Source of the DNA: Aalborgiella sp031390045
GTDB lineage: Bacteria; Pseudomonadota; Gammaproteobacteria; Burkholderiales; Burkholderiaceae_C
DNA: 9,653 nucleotides
Reading direction: 5' to 3'
NCBI GenBank assembly: GCA_031390045.1
Contig: JANMTB010000110.1
Location: 1-9,653 of the forward strand
The notes beneath the pieces are model-generated. The model was not told the origin of the DNA. It was given only the letters and a program-made list of their open reading frames with translations, and did no database searches. Within the stretch, counting starts at the first letter, position 1. Every line of letters starts with the position of its first letter. Of the stretch, positions 1 to 8,275 are shown one piece after another. The translations under genes were made by a program, and so were the position numbers.

Positions 1-1012
1 CTTTTACCAAACGCGGATTCAGTGGTGCTTCTTGACCGTTCATTTGCGTCGCCAAAAGCTCTGCACATAGCGGTGCAAACGTCAAACCACGCGATGCCAA
101 CGCGGTCAATACCCACAAGCCTCGCGCTACCTCGCCCACAATCGGCAATCTGTCGGAGCTCGCGCAGCGAATACCCACCCAATTGCCCACTTTTCCGCTT
201 GTAAAAGATGGTTTTAGCTGGCTTGCGATCTCTGGCACCAAACCATCCAAGCGATCAAAATTTTCCGCCTGATCAGTGATATTAGCTTCTAAGCTCATAT
301 TGACACGGTCGTAACTTGCCGCTACCAGCCACGCATCGTCCGTTTCAATGTAACTGCCATCGCCGTTAATGGGGAAGTTTGAACGATTCGAAGGATGAAC
401 ATCTAGTAGATTGCCAAAAGTGACCTGGCCACGGATGGCTTGCAGGTTCAACTTTGGCAATCTAGAAGCACTTGTGACAGATGATGAAATCGTATTCAAT
501 AAATAAGCACTGTGGTTGGAGGTGGCAACAACAACCATGTTTGTTTCGGCGAGAACTTGTTGATCGGTACCTAAAACTTGCCACAACTCACCATGCCGCG
601 ACAGATTTTGAACATCACAATTACCTCGCCAAGTCACGCCAACTTGGTTTAAACAAGCTTGCACCAAGGCTACCGGTTTGATCCAGCCTGCATTGGCGTG
701 CCATTTTTCAAGTTCGCCGTATTTGCGCGTCATCAAACCACTTGACTGCCAATCCATACCTTCGATCAGCAAGCGTTTGGCAATTTTGCGGGTAAATTCA
801 ACACCAATATCGGTGATTTGAGAGGTGAAATTGTTGTCTGCCGAAACGTAAGGTGCATACAAACCCACTGGCAAGCCTGAAGCGCCACTTGCTGGCAATG
901 GCGCTGAATCCAGCACAGTGACCAGCCATCCTCGTTGTGCAAGACTAGCTGCGGCACATGCGCCTGCGATACCAGCGCCAATAACGACACAATGAGCGAC
1001 ACAATGCTTGAT
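1..1012 (-). CDS. mnmC: MnmC-type FAD-dependent tRNA-modification oxidoreductase domain (3' end off window; no canonical start)
   Basis: The open minus frame encodes an FAD-dependent oxidoreductase like the C-terminal half of MnmC. In E. coli that domain removes the carboxymethyl group of cmnm5(s2)U34 in tRNA, and the N-terminal methyltransferase half then makes mnm5(s2)U. The sequence shows a dinucleotide-binding strand-loop-helix VVIGAGIAGACAAASLAQRG at about 988-929. Near the C-terminus are GIRCASSDRLPIVG (about 136-178) and ALASRGLTFAPLCAELLA (about 45-105), both close to E. coli MnmC. About 337 codons are visible and probably only a few are missing at the left edge. There is no methyltransferase half: an in-frame stop lies at 1024-1022, 10 bases past the end of yggX. 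No ATG, GTG or TTG occurs in frame before the second beta strand. The best start is ATC at 1012-1010, with AGG eight bases upstream. The gene is therefore a stand-alone oxidase with a rare start, or a decayed or frameshifted copy. Family assignment is firm; functionality is uncertain. Confidence 0.82.
   Translation of the reverse strand, partial: MKHCVAHCVVIGAGIAGACAAASLAQRGWLVTVLDSAPLPASGASGLPVGLYAPYVSADNNFTSQITDIGVEFTRKIAKRLLIEGMDWQSSGLMTRKYGELEKWHANAGWIKPVALVQACLNQVGVTWRGNCDVQNLSRHGELWQVLGTDQQVLAETNMVVVATSNHSAYLLNTISSSVTSASRLPKLNLQAIRGQVTFGNLLDVHPSNRSNFPINGDGSYIETDDAWLVAASYDRVNMSLEANITDQAENFDRLDGLVPEIASQLKPSFTSGKVGNWVGIRCASSDRLPIVGEVARGLWVLTALASRGLTFAPLCAELLATQMNGQEAPLNPRLVK
983..1006. repeat. 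Two tandem 12-bp units at the 5' end of the MnmC-like frame
   Basis: On the plus strand AACGACACAATG (983-994) is followed by AGCGACACAATG (995-1006), which differs at one base. On the coding (minus) strand this gives the in-frame doublet HCVAHCVV just before the GAGIAG motif. The length is a multiple of three, so the duplication alone would not have changed the frame. The unit resembles the one in the argA-gnd spacer. Confidence 0.7.
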
Positions 1013-1033
1013 TACTATTGCCTAAATGTAATT

Positions 1034-1306
1034 TTAGGCCGATGGCGGCACGTAACCCTGCGCAGCATCAGCACCCGCGCCAAAGAAATGCGCTTCCATC
1101 TGGCGCGCTAGATATTGGCGTGCGCGTAAATCACCCAAATTCAGGCGGTTTTCGTTCACCAGCATAGTTTGATGTTTCATCCAGTCTGCCCAAGCTTGTT
1201 TGCTCACGCCTTCCCACAGCTTCTTTCCCAAGTCGCCAGGGTAGGGGGGAAAGTCGAGTCCTTCGGCTTCTACGCCTAATTTGATACATTTGACCATGCG
1301 TGCCAT
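1034..1306 (-). CDS. yggX: Fe(2+)-trafficking / oxidative damage protection protein YggX
   Basis: A complete 90-residue protein, the usual length for this family of small cytosolic proteins. In enterobacteria YggX protects Fe-S clusters against superoxide and is proposed to traffic Fe(II). Family hallmarks are visible: the conserved Cys at residue 7 (MARMVKC), the segment EAEGLDFPPYPGDLGKKL, then SKQAWADWMKHQTMLVNENRLN, all closely parallel to E. coli YggX. The ATG at 1306 has AGG about eight bases upstream (TAGGTAATCAT-ATG), which fits a start here. The MnmC-like frame follows on the same strand after about 21 bases, so the two could be cotranscribed. dsbB is divergent across a 75-bp spacer that should hold both promoters. 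In many betaproteobacteria, as I recall, yggX sits near argA. Here dsbB and the repeat-protein gene lie between them. Confidence 0.95.
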   Translation of the reverse strand: MARMVKCIKLGVEAEGLDFPPYPGDLGKKLWEGVSKQAWADWMKHQTMLVNENRLNLGDLRARQYLARQMEAHFFGAGADAAQGYVPPSA

Positions 1307-1369
1307 ATGATTACCTATCTTTTAGAGTTTTCAGAATATTTGGGAATGTGTTAACTTTGATTTTACCGT

Positions 1370-1373
1370 GGAG
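1370..1373 (+). promoter_or_regulatory. Ribosome-binding site deciding the dsbB start
   Basis: GGAG lies eight bases before the TTG at 1382 but fourteen before the in-frame ATG at 1388. The spacing favours TTG as the dsbB start. Confidence 0.55.
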
Positions 1374-1381
1374 TCTTTCCT

Positions 1382-1894
1382 TTGAATATGTTTAGCTTTA
1401 TCCGTCGACTTAGTTTTCGTCAAGTCATGTTGTTGATCGCTTTTGCATGTGCGGCGATGCTGGCATTTGGTTATTATTTGCAGCATATTGTCGGTTTAGA
1501 ACCATGCCCGATGTGCGTGGTACAACGGTATGCTATATTTTTAATAGCTTTAGAAGCAATAATTACGCCGGCTAGATCCTTAAATCGGTCAAATTTTATG
1601 CACATAAGTGGTTCTGTGCTACTGATCATTACTGCGCTAGCCGGTGCCTTTGTGGCAGCGCGTCAAAGCTGGCTACAGTGGTACCCACCAGAAATTGCAT
1701 CTTGCGGGCGTGACATTTACGGCATGATTGAAACGTTTCCGCTACAAAAAGTGTTACCTATGATATTCAAAGGCTCTGGCGATTGCACCAAAATTGATTG
1801 GACTTTTTTGGGCGGATCCATCGCTAACTGGTCGTTCTTATGCTTTTGCGGCTTTGCAGCGGTTGCCATGTGGAATTTGTATCGAGGTAAGTGA
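1382..1894 (+). CDS. dsbB: Disulfide bond formation protein DsbB
   Basis: A complete 170-residue inner-membrane protein that reoxidises periplasmic DsbA and passes the electrons to quinone. Four hydrophobic segments can be seen at about residues 14-32, 47-62, 75-93 and 146-166, the normal DsbB topology. The first periplasmic loop carries the CPMC redox pair (Cys42, Cys45), equivalent to CVLC in E. coli. The second loop carries Cys108 and Cys135, spaced like the E. coli second pair. The conserved Arg after the first pair (VVQRY, Arg49) is present. The start is probably TTG at 1382 rather than ATG at 1388 because of the GGAG spacing; the choice changes only two residues. No dsbA partner is adjacent. 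The gene is divergent from yggX and is followed by 269 bp of AT-rich spacer. Two extra cysteines (154, 156) sit in the last membrane segment and are not part of the known redox pairs. Confidence 0.96.
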   Translation: MNMFSFIRRLSFRQVMLLIAFACAAMLAFGYYLQHIVGLEPCPMCVVQRYAIFLIALEAIITPARSLNRSNFMHISGSVLLIITALAGAFVAARQSWLQWYPPEIASCGRDIYGMIETFPLQKVLPMIFKGSGDCTKIDWTFLGGSIANWSFLCFCGFAAVAMWNLYRGK

Positions 1895-2163
1895 TTGACG
1901 GCGATTAAGTCTGATGACTAACGTTACATAAAATCACAATTAAGCATCTCGATTCTATCTTAAATATGATTTTTACCTGATAAATGTCTTATTTTGGGGA
2001 CTTTTGTTATCATTTTGGCAAAATGGTAACTTCATTATAGTAACCTTATGTATAATTTTGTCAGCAGCAGCTGGCTATAGCCCAAATTAAGCTCGATCCT
2101 AGATCGATGATGTATTGGGACGTTTAGAAGCTATTTGCAATAACTTTTTGAAACGATCATCAG
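1895..2163. other. AT-rich spacer with two palindromes and a TATAAT box
   Basis: No gene is apparent here. A consensus TATAAT lies at 2051-2056, but no good -35 box stands at 16-18 bases from it, so a promoter for the downstream gene is only possible. Two perfect palindromes follow: GGCTATAGCC at 2073-2082, and TCGATC-CTA-GATCGA at 2093-2107. They lie 57-91 bases before the next start and could be operator half-sites. No hairpin with a T-run was seen after dsbB, so its terminator is not identified. Confidence 0.4.
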
Positions 2164-3447
2164 GTGGCAACTAGTAAAAATATCGGAGCCGAGTGGAGCG
2201 CAGCGTATGCCATGTCTATCAAGCGTCTTGATAGTCAGTTCATGCTATGCCTGTTGCGTTTGATGTCTTGGCCAAAATTGGGCAATATGCATGGCGATTT
2301 GGTTGAAGATCTGCGTCTGATTTGCACACTCTTGGCTAAGCGTCCTATGGTAGGTTTTTTGATCGCTAGGCGATTGAAATTGCCGGTTGACAAAACCTTT
2401 GCGCTGTTAAACGTGCTCGAAAGTCAAGGGCATATTTATGTTGTTGGCGCCAATATCATGGATGTAAATCTTGAAGTCTTAGACACTGTCAAAACGCTGA
2501 ATGCTAAAGATACCGCGGTTACTAATCCTGCAGCATTAAAAACCACTGAAAAATCAACGGCAACAGTTTCAACTCAGCAGCTTGCAAAACCCTTGCAAGC
2601 TGTTACTGAGAATGCAAAACCTGTACTCAAAGCAGACTTGTCACCTAAAAGTAAAATTGAGTTAGGCAAGACAAAAGTTGAGATTGAAAGCAGTGGCGAT
2701 GTTCTTAGCCGACTGTGGCGCGTGCTCAATACTGATATTGTGCTTAGCAAAGCTGCAAGAGCCAAGATAGACCCTAAAGCACCAATTGGTATAGAGGCTG
2801 GCGATGTTTTAAGTCAACTTTGGCATGTGCTGAACACGGACATTGTTGCAAAATCAGATGCTACTAACCAATCAATTGTTAGAGTCTCAGCTCCTAGCAA
2901 AACTGATAAAACAACTGCTAAAAAGAATGTCAAAATTTTAAAAGATGTTAACGGTCAAAACATCCCGCCAGAAAAAACTTCAGAAGAAAAAGTCAAAGAC
3001 GTGATGGGCCAGTTGTGGTCTGTCTTGAATACTGATATTGCATTCAAGCGCCAATCAGGCGAGGACACGGTTGAACAGCCTAGTGCTGCGAAAACGAAAG
3101 AAGTCGCAGAAGTGATGAGTCAATTGTGGCGTGTACTTAATACAGAAATTGCGGCGAATCGGCAAGCTATCTTGAGAGATGGTTCGTCATCGCTCAGCGA
3201 TACAACGCGAGAGGCGAACGACAAGTTAAGCAAACTTTGGCGAGTTTTAGACACGGAAATTTCACTCAAGAAAAAACCAAAAATCTATGTCTTAATGAAT
3301 TCACCTGAAGGAGTCGTCAAAAAAGAAGTTGCAGATACGACGGATGAAGCAGTTGATAGACTAAGTAAGTTGTGGCGAGTTTTGAATTCTGAGATCAGCA
3401 TTGCCATGCCTCCTGAACGACGATACGTTGTGGCTGCACGTCGATGA
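2164..3447 (+). CDS. Unrecognised protein: predicted winged-helix N-terminus plus six copies of an LW-R-V-L-N-T-D/E-I motif
   Basis: I do not recognise this family. A GTG start at 2164 gives 427 residues. ATG at 2212 (residue 17) is a reasonable alternative, since neither start has a well-placed Shine-Dalgarno and a TGA lies just upstream at 2149-2151. Residues about 43-95 read as helix-helix-helix-wing: an L-V-E-D-L helix, LLAKRPMVGFLIARRLKL, then a VDKTFALLNVLESQGHIYVV helix and beta hairpin. This suggests a winged-helix domain. From residue 110 the chain is Lys/Thr/Ala-rich and probably disordered. Six 14-residue motifs begin at residues 179, 214, 279, 316, 353 and 398. Their consensus is D/E-x-L/M-S-x-L-W-x-V-L-N-T-D/E-I, which would form an amphipathic helix. 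There is no signal peptide or membrane segment. The protein could be a DNA-binding or scaffold protein whose repeated helices bind a partner, but this is inference. The gene is flanked by dsbB upstream and convergent argA downstream and is not clearly in an operon. Confidence 0.8.
   Translation: MATSKNIGAEWSAAYAMSIKRLDSQFMLCLLRLMSWPKLGNMHGDLVEDLRLICTLLAKRPMVGFLIARRLKLPVDKTFALLNVLESQGHIYVVGANIMDVNLEVLDTVKTLNAKDTAVTNPAALKTTEKSTATVSTQQLAKPLQAVTENAKPVLKADLSPKSKIELGKTKVEIESSGDVLSRLWRVLNTDIVLSKAARAKIDPKAPIGIEAGDVLSQLWHVLNTDIVAKSDATNQSIVRVSAPSKTDKTTAKKNVKILKDVNGQNIPPEKTSEEKVKDVMGQLWSVLNTDIAFKRQSGEDTVEQPSAAKTKEVAEVMSQLWRVLNTEIAANRQAILRDGSSSLSDTTREANDKLSKLWRVLDTEISLKKKPKIYVLMNSPEGVVKKEVADTTDEAVDRLSKLWRVLNSEISIAMPPERRYVVAARR
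2698..3396 (+). repeat. Six protein-level repeats of a 14-residue motif
   Basis: The copies lie at 2698-2739, 2803-2844, 2998-3039, 3109-3150, 3220-3261 and 3355-3396. The L-W pair recurs at intervals of 35, 65, 37, 37 and 45 residues; the long interval could mark a lost copy. The invariant positions are Leu-Trp, Val-Leu, a Thr/Ser and the final acidic-Ile. The DNA of the copies differs at many third positions. Copies 1 and 2, for example, use different codons for Leu, Ser, Asn, Thr and Asp. The similarity is therefore held at the protein level and is not a recent DNA duplication. Confidence 0.9.
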
Positions 3448-3550
3448 TTCCATAGTTTCATACCAAACAAGAAATCTGTCCAAGCCGACATATATTTACT
3501 TGGTGTATGATGCATCTAAAGTGTATTTGGCGCTAGTTTGACAGAGTTTT

Positions 3551-4900
3551 TTAGCTAACCTTTTTTACCAAAACTTGGCTCTTCCTATCCCAGTTGTATT
3601 TGCGCTTGCGTGCATCTGGGAGCCAATCAGGGTCAACTTGCTTGAAGCCGCGCTTTAAAAACCAATGCATGGTTCGCGTCGTCAGCACAAAAATACTGTC
3701 TAAACCAGCTGCTTTAGCGCGTTGTTCAATACGTTTTAGCACGCGTTCACCATCGCCTTGGCCTTGCACATGTGGCGATACAGTGAGTGCCGCCATCTCA
3801 GCAGTGCGAGCTTCTGGGTATGGATAAAGCGCTGCACAGGCAAAAATCACACCATCGTGTTCGATGATGCTGTAGTTGTTGGCATCGCGCTCAATTTCAG
3901 TCGGGCTGCGTTTGACGAGAGTGCCATCTTTTTCAAACGGCTCGATCAGCTGCAAAATTCCGCTCACATCATCGGCCGTAGCTTCGCGTAAGCTCTCCAG
4001 TTTTTCGTCAACCACCATGGTGCCAATACCATCGTGCATATAAATTTCAAGCAGAAGCGAACCATCCACGTCGAACGGTAATATATGACTGCGCTCAACG
4101 CCTTCTTTGCAAGCTTTCACACAATGCTGCAGGTAAAACGCAGCATCACTTGGCTGTGTCGGTGATGGTAGATTGGCGAGCAGCTTTTCTGCTACCGCAA
4201 GCGGCAACTCGGTATCAATCGGGTTATCTTCACTTTCAGGCTCGTTCGGTTGCATTCGAATACCTGGAATCTCACTCATAAAAATCAGCTTATCGGCTTG
4301 CAATGCGATGGCAACCGAAGTCGCCACCTCTTCCATTGTTAAGTTAAATGCTTCACCAGTCGGCGAAAATCCAAACGGCGACAACAGAACCATCGCACCA
4401 AAATTTAGCGTTTGCATGATGCCCGCAGTATCGACCTTTCGCACCAAGCCAGAATGTTGAAAATCGACGCCATCCACAATACCAACGGGTCTTGCTGTGA
4501 TGAAATTACCTGACATTACCCGTATGGTAGAGCCCGCCATGGGCGTATTCGGCAGACCTTGGCTGAATGCGGCTTCAATTTCATACCGCAATTGCCCTGC
4601 GGCCTCTTGGGCGCAATCCAAAGCAACTTCGTCCGTAATGCGCATACCGTGTGAATAGCGCGGTGTGTGACCTTTGGCTAACAGTTGCTCATTGACCTGT
4701 GGTCTGAAACCATGCACCAATACCACTTTGACGCCCATGCTTTGAATCAATGCCAAATCTTGCGCCAAATGCTGCAATTTACCCGCTGCAATAGCCTCCC
4801 CCGCAATGCCGACAACAAAAGTCTTTCCTCTGTGCAGGTGAATATAGGGTGCGACAGATCGAAACCAGGGTACAAAATTTGTATTTATAGTGTTTGGCAT
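3551..4900 (-). CDS. argA: Amino-acid N-acetyltransferase (N-acetylglutamate synthase)
   Basis: A complete 449-residue enzyme (E. coli ArgA has 443). It transfers an acetyl group from acetyl-CoA to glutamate, the first step of arginine synthesis, in the cytosol. Residues about 24-295 form the amino-acid-kinase-like domain that binds arginine for feedback control. It is marked by HRGKTFVV, VVLVHGFRPQVNEQL, MSGNFITARPVG and SPTGEAFNLTMEEVAT, and by VKACKEGVERSHILPFD and HDGIGTMVVDE at its end. Residues about 303-440 form the GNAT acetyltransferase domain, with the acetyl-CoA loop HVQGQGDGERV (377-387) and LTTRTMHWFLKRGF (406-419). All of these align closely with E. coli ArgA. No clear Shine-Dalgarno precedes the ATG; only GAAA is seen. 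The gene is divergent from gnd across 92 bp. The TATCAT on its strand (plus 4934-4939) could be its -10 box. I see no ARG-box-like operator that I would defend. Confidence 0.97.
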   Translation of the reverse strand: MPNTINTNFVPWFRSVAPYIHLHRGKTFVVGIAGEAIAAGKLQHLAQDLALIQSMGVKVVLVHGFRPQVNEQLLAKGHTPRYSHGMRITDEVALDCAQEAAGQLRYEIEAAFSQGLPNTPMAGSTIRVMSGNFITARPVGIVDGVDFQHSGLVRKVDTAGIMQTLNFGAMVLLSPFGFSPTGEAFNLTMEEVATSVAIALQADKLIFMSEIPGIRMQPNEPESEDNPIDTELPLAVAEKLLANLPSPTQPSDAAFYLQHCVKACKEGVERSHILPFDVDGSLLLEIYMHDGIGTMVVDEKLESLREATADDVSGILQLIEPFEKDGTLVKRSPTEIERDANNYSIIEHDGVIFACAALYPYPEARTAEMAALTVSPHVQGQGDGERVLKRIEQRAKAAGLDSIFVLTTRTMHWFLKRGFKQVDPDWLPDARKRKYNWDRKSQVLVKKVS

Positions 4901-4932
4901 GAATTTCAGCTAGATTCGATTTCTAAAACGCC

Positions 4933-4939
4933 TATGATA
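4933..4939. promoter_or_regulatory. Possible shared -10 element for divergent argA and gnd
   Basis: TATGATA reads as TATGAT on the plus strand (towards gnd) and TATCAT on the minus strand (towards argA). Each matches the TATAAT consensus at five of six positions. No strong -35 was found in either direction. On the minus strand TTGTGC within the tandem repeats sits 15 bases away. The call is tentative. Confidence 0.3.
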
Positions 4940-4988
4940 ACGGCACAATTAACGGCACAATTAACGGGACAATTTAACGGCAAAATTT
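4939..4988. repeat. Four tandem 12-13 bp units in the gnd leader
   Basis: The units are AACGGCACAATT (4939-4950), an identical copy (4951-4962), AACGGGACAATTT (4963-4975) and AACGGCAAAATTT (4976-4988). The array ends four bases before the gnd ATG and fills the place where a Shine-Dalgarno should be; no good one is visible. It could affect translation of gnd or serve as a protein-binding array between the two divergent genes. Confidence 0.85.
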
Positions 4989-4992
4989 CTAT

Positions 4993-6531
<1,539 letters not shown>

Positions 6532-6585
6532 TAATTCCGCCAAATCAACTGAATTTACTATAATTTTGATAGCTACTTAGTTAAT

Positions 6586-6611
6586 AAATACGCCGGCTAG
6601 AGACGTATTTT
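6586..6611 (+). terminator. Possible weak terminator after gnd
   Basis: AAATACG (6586-6592) and CGTATTT (6604-6610) form a 7-bp stem around an 11-base loop, with four T at 6608-6611. The stem is AT-rich and the T-run short. The location, 55 bases past the gnd stop and before the convergent pseudogene, fits a terminator. Confidence 0.35.
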
Positions 6612-6616
6612 GAGGA

Positions 6617-6634
6617 TGAAATTAGCTAATTTCA
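6617..6634. repeat. 18-bp perfect palindrome over the stop codon of the acyl-CoA dehydrogenase remnant
   Basis: TGAAATTAGCTAATTTCA is fully self-complementary and includes the TAA stop (6624-6622) of the minus-strand frame. It could form a hairpin or bind a dimeric protein. It has no T-run of its own in either direction. Confidence 0.6.
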
Positions 6635-8095
6635 GGTAAAATGGCGTTTCGTGCCATCACCCGCTGCCAGCGGTAGCTCGCCTCAGGCAGCAGCCACTGC
6701 ACACCAAATCGGGCAGTTTTGACTTTGTCTGCATACCAGGCGTCTGCCACTTGCGGTAAGGCGATCCGCGCACTGCGCGCCCAAGCCCAGGCCAGCAAAG
6801 TCAGGCCCAGCCCACGCAAAAAGTCATCCGCCACGCGCAGTGACCAGTCGGGGTCGGCTTCACGTGCGGCCAGCAAAGCGCCCACAGCCGCGCGGGTGGC
6901 GGCTATTTGATCGCTTAGCGCTTCTGTGAATTCTTGCAATTCAGGCACTCCCGCTCCCGCGTCAATCTCATGGGCCAATACCGTCAGCAAATCAAGTAGC
7001 TTCGCGCTGCCGTCAGGCATGATCTTGCGCTGCAGCAGGTCAATGGCCTGAATTTCGTTGGTGCCTTCGTAAATCATGGCAATGCGGCTGTCGCGCACGG
7101 TTTGCTCGATGCCGTACTCATGCACATAGCCGTAGCCGCCCCGCACCTGCAGCGCCTCGTTCGCGTCACGGTTGCCGTTGTCTGTGAAAAATGCTTTAGC
7201 GACAGGGGTGAGCAGGGCGACCAAGTCCTCCGCCTTGGCGCGCTGGGTCGCATCTGGGTGGCTGTGCGCCTCGTCCAGCAACTGTGCCGGCCAGTAGGCG
7301 ACCACACGCTCGCCTTCGCATAAGGAGCGCAGGCTCCACAAGTTACGCCGCACGGCAGGGTGCTGGTCGATCGTGCCTGCTTTGCCATTCGCCTTGCCCT
7401 GCACTCGCTCACTGGCGTAGGCGTGGGCGTTTTGCTGCGCCATCTCTAGGTGCCCCAAGCCCTGCATGGCGACGTGCAGGCGGGCGGAGTTCATCATCAC
7501 AAACATGGCGGTCAAGCCCTTGTGTGGCTCACCCACCAGCAAGCCGGTCGCGCCTTCAAAGCTCAAGGTGCTAGTGGCGCTGCCTTTGATGCCCATTTTT
7601 TTCTCAATCCCATCGCAGCGGATCTTGTTGCGCGAGCCATCCGGCAAAAACTTGGGCGCCACCATCAGCGATAAGCCTTTGTTGCCCGCCGGCGCATCTG
7701 GCAGGCGGCACAGCACCAAGTGCACGATGCTGTCGGTCATGTCCTGGTATCTCGTTCAAAGCCGCGTTCAGCAGCTGCGGCAAGCCTTGTCCACCGTAGG
7801 CCGGGTCACACGCTAGCGCTGGCCAGCCGCCGTCTACATAGGCTTTGTAGACGGCGGGGTAGCCTAGTGGTGTGGTCACGTTGCCGTCAACCCATTTGCA
7901 GCCTTCTAGATCCGCCGCGCTGTTGATGGGGGCTAACACGCCATTGGCAAATTTGCCCGCTTCTTCCAAAATCTGACGCGAGGTGTCGACATCCAAATCC
8001 TTAAAAGCCGGCGTTTGAGCCCAAGCGGTAGGCGCTTGCAAGACTTCTTCAATGACAAAATGCATGTCCCGACGCGGGGCATTGTAAGTCCACAT
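6622..8095 (-). pseudogene. Acyl-CoA dehydrogenase, inactivated by an internal deletion with frame change
   Basis: The N-terminal piece starts at ATG 8095, with AGG eight bases upstream. It runs in one frame to codon 115 (7753-7751), with MWTYNAPRRDMHFVIEEVL, the GGWPALACDPAYGGQGLP segment and LLNAALNE. These are typical of the roughly 600-residue FadE-like dehydrogenases of beta- and gammaproteobacteria, flavoenzymes that oxidise acyl-CoA to enoyl-CoA. The remainder continues in another frame from about 7749, with DMTDSIVHLVLCRLPDAPAG, GATGLLVGEPHKGLTAMF and GGYGYVHEYGIEQTVRDSRI. The MIYEGTNEIQ region with its presumed catalytic Glu follows, and the frame stops at 6624-6622. Only about 490 residues are encoded. 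From the family pattern some 85-90 residues are missing at the junction, including the conserved TEP segment and the oxidase-like central strands. GC is about 60% in sampled lines, above the neighbours. The product is almost certainly inactive unless the junction is an assembly error. Confidence 0.9.
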
Positions 8096-8275
8096 GGTTG
8101 TCGCCTGATCGTTGTTTTGCGCGAATATAGTTATTAATAATAACTAGTTTGCGGTAATTCAACAACAAATAAGCATACTTATTTTTAAAATTATTTCATT
8201 CAATGGACGCAATAAAACTCAATAAACCACATTGTGAAACGATAAAACGCAAGGTGAAATTTTGTGACTTTAACG

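Noticed and set aside
481..681. Plus-strand frame of 66 codons at the left end
   Set aside because: It is antisense to the continuous MnmC-like frame and has no ribosome-binding site or family signal.
766..1002. Minus-strand frame from GTG 1002 as the real start of the MnmC-like gene
   Set aside because: Its product lacks the GAGIAG motif and ends at 766; the MnmC motifs are in the neighbouring frame. It would matter only if a one-base indel joins the two.
2051..2056. TATAAT as a definite promoter
   Set aside because: No -35-like hexamer stands at 16-18 bases and no extended -10 in the right register, so it is only mentioned within the spacer entry.
3458..3510. Inverted repeat TCATAC...GTATGA between the repeat-protein gene and argA as a terminator
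   Set aside because: The loop is over 40 bases and there is no adjoining T-run in either direction.
3594..4460. Open frames of 77-95 codons on the plus strand within argA
   Set aside because: They lie opposite a gene with unmistakable ArgA motifs along its whole length, have no recognisable domains and follow from its codon pattern.
7074..7412. 112-codon minus-strand frame inside the acyl-CoA dehydrogenase remnant
   Set aside because: It overlaps the GC-rich dehydrogenase frame that carries clear family motifs; the Arg/Ser/Cys-rich product is typical of an out-of-frame reading.
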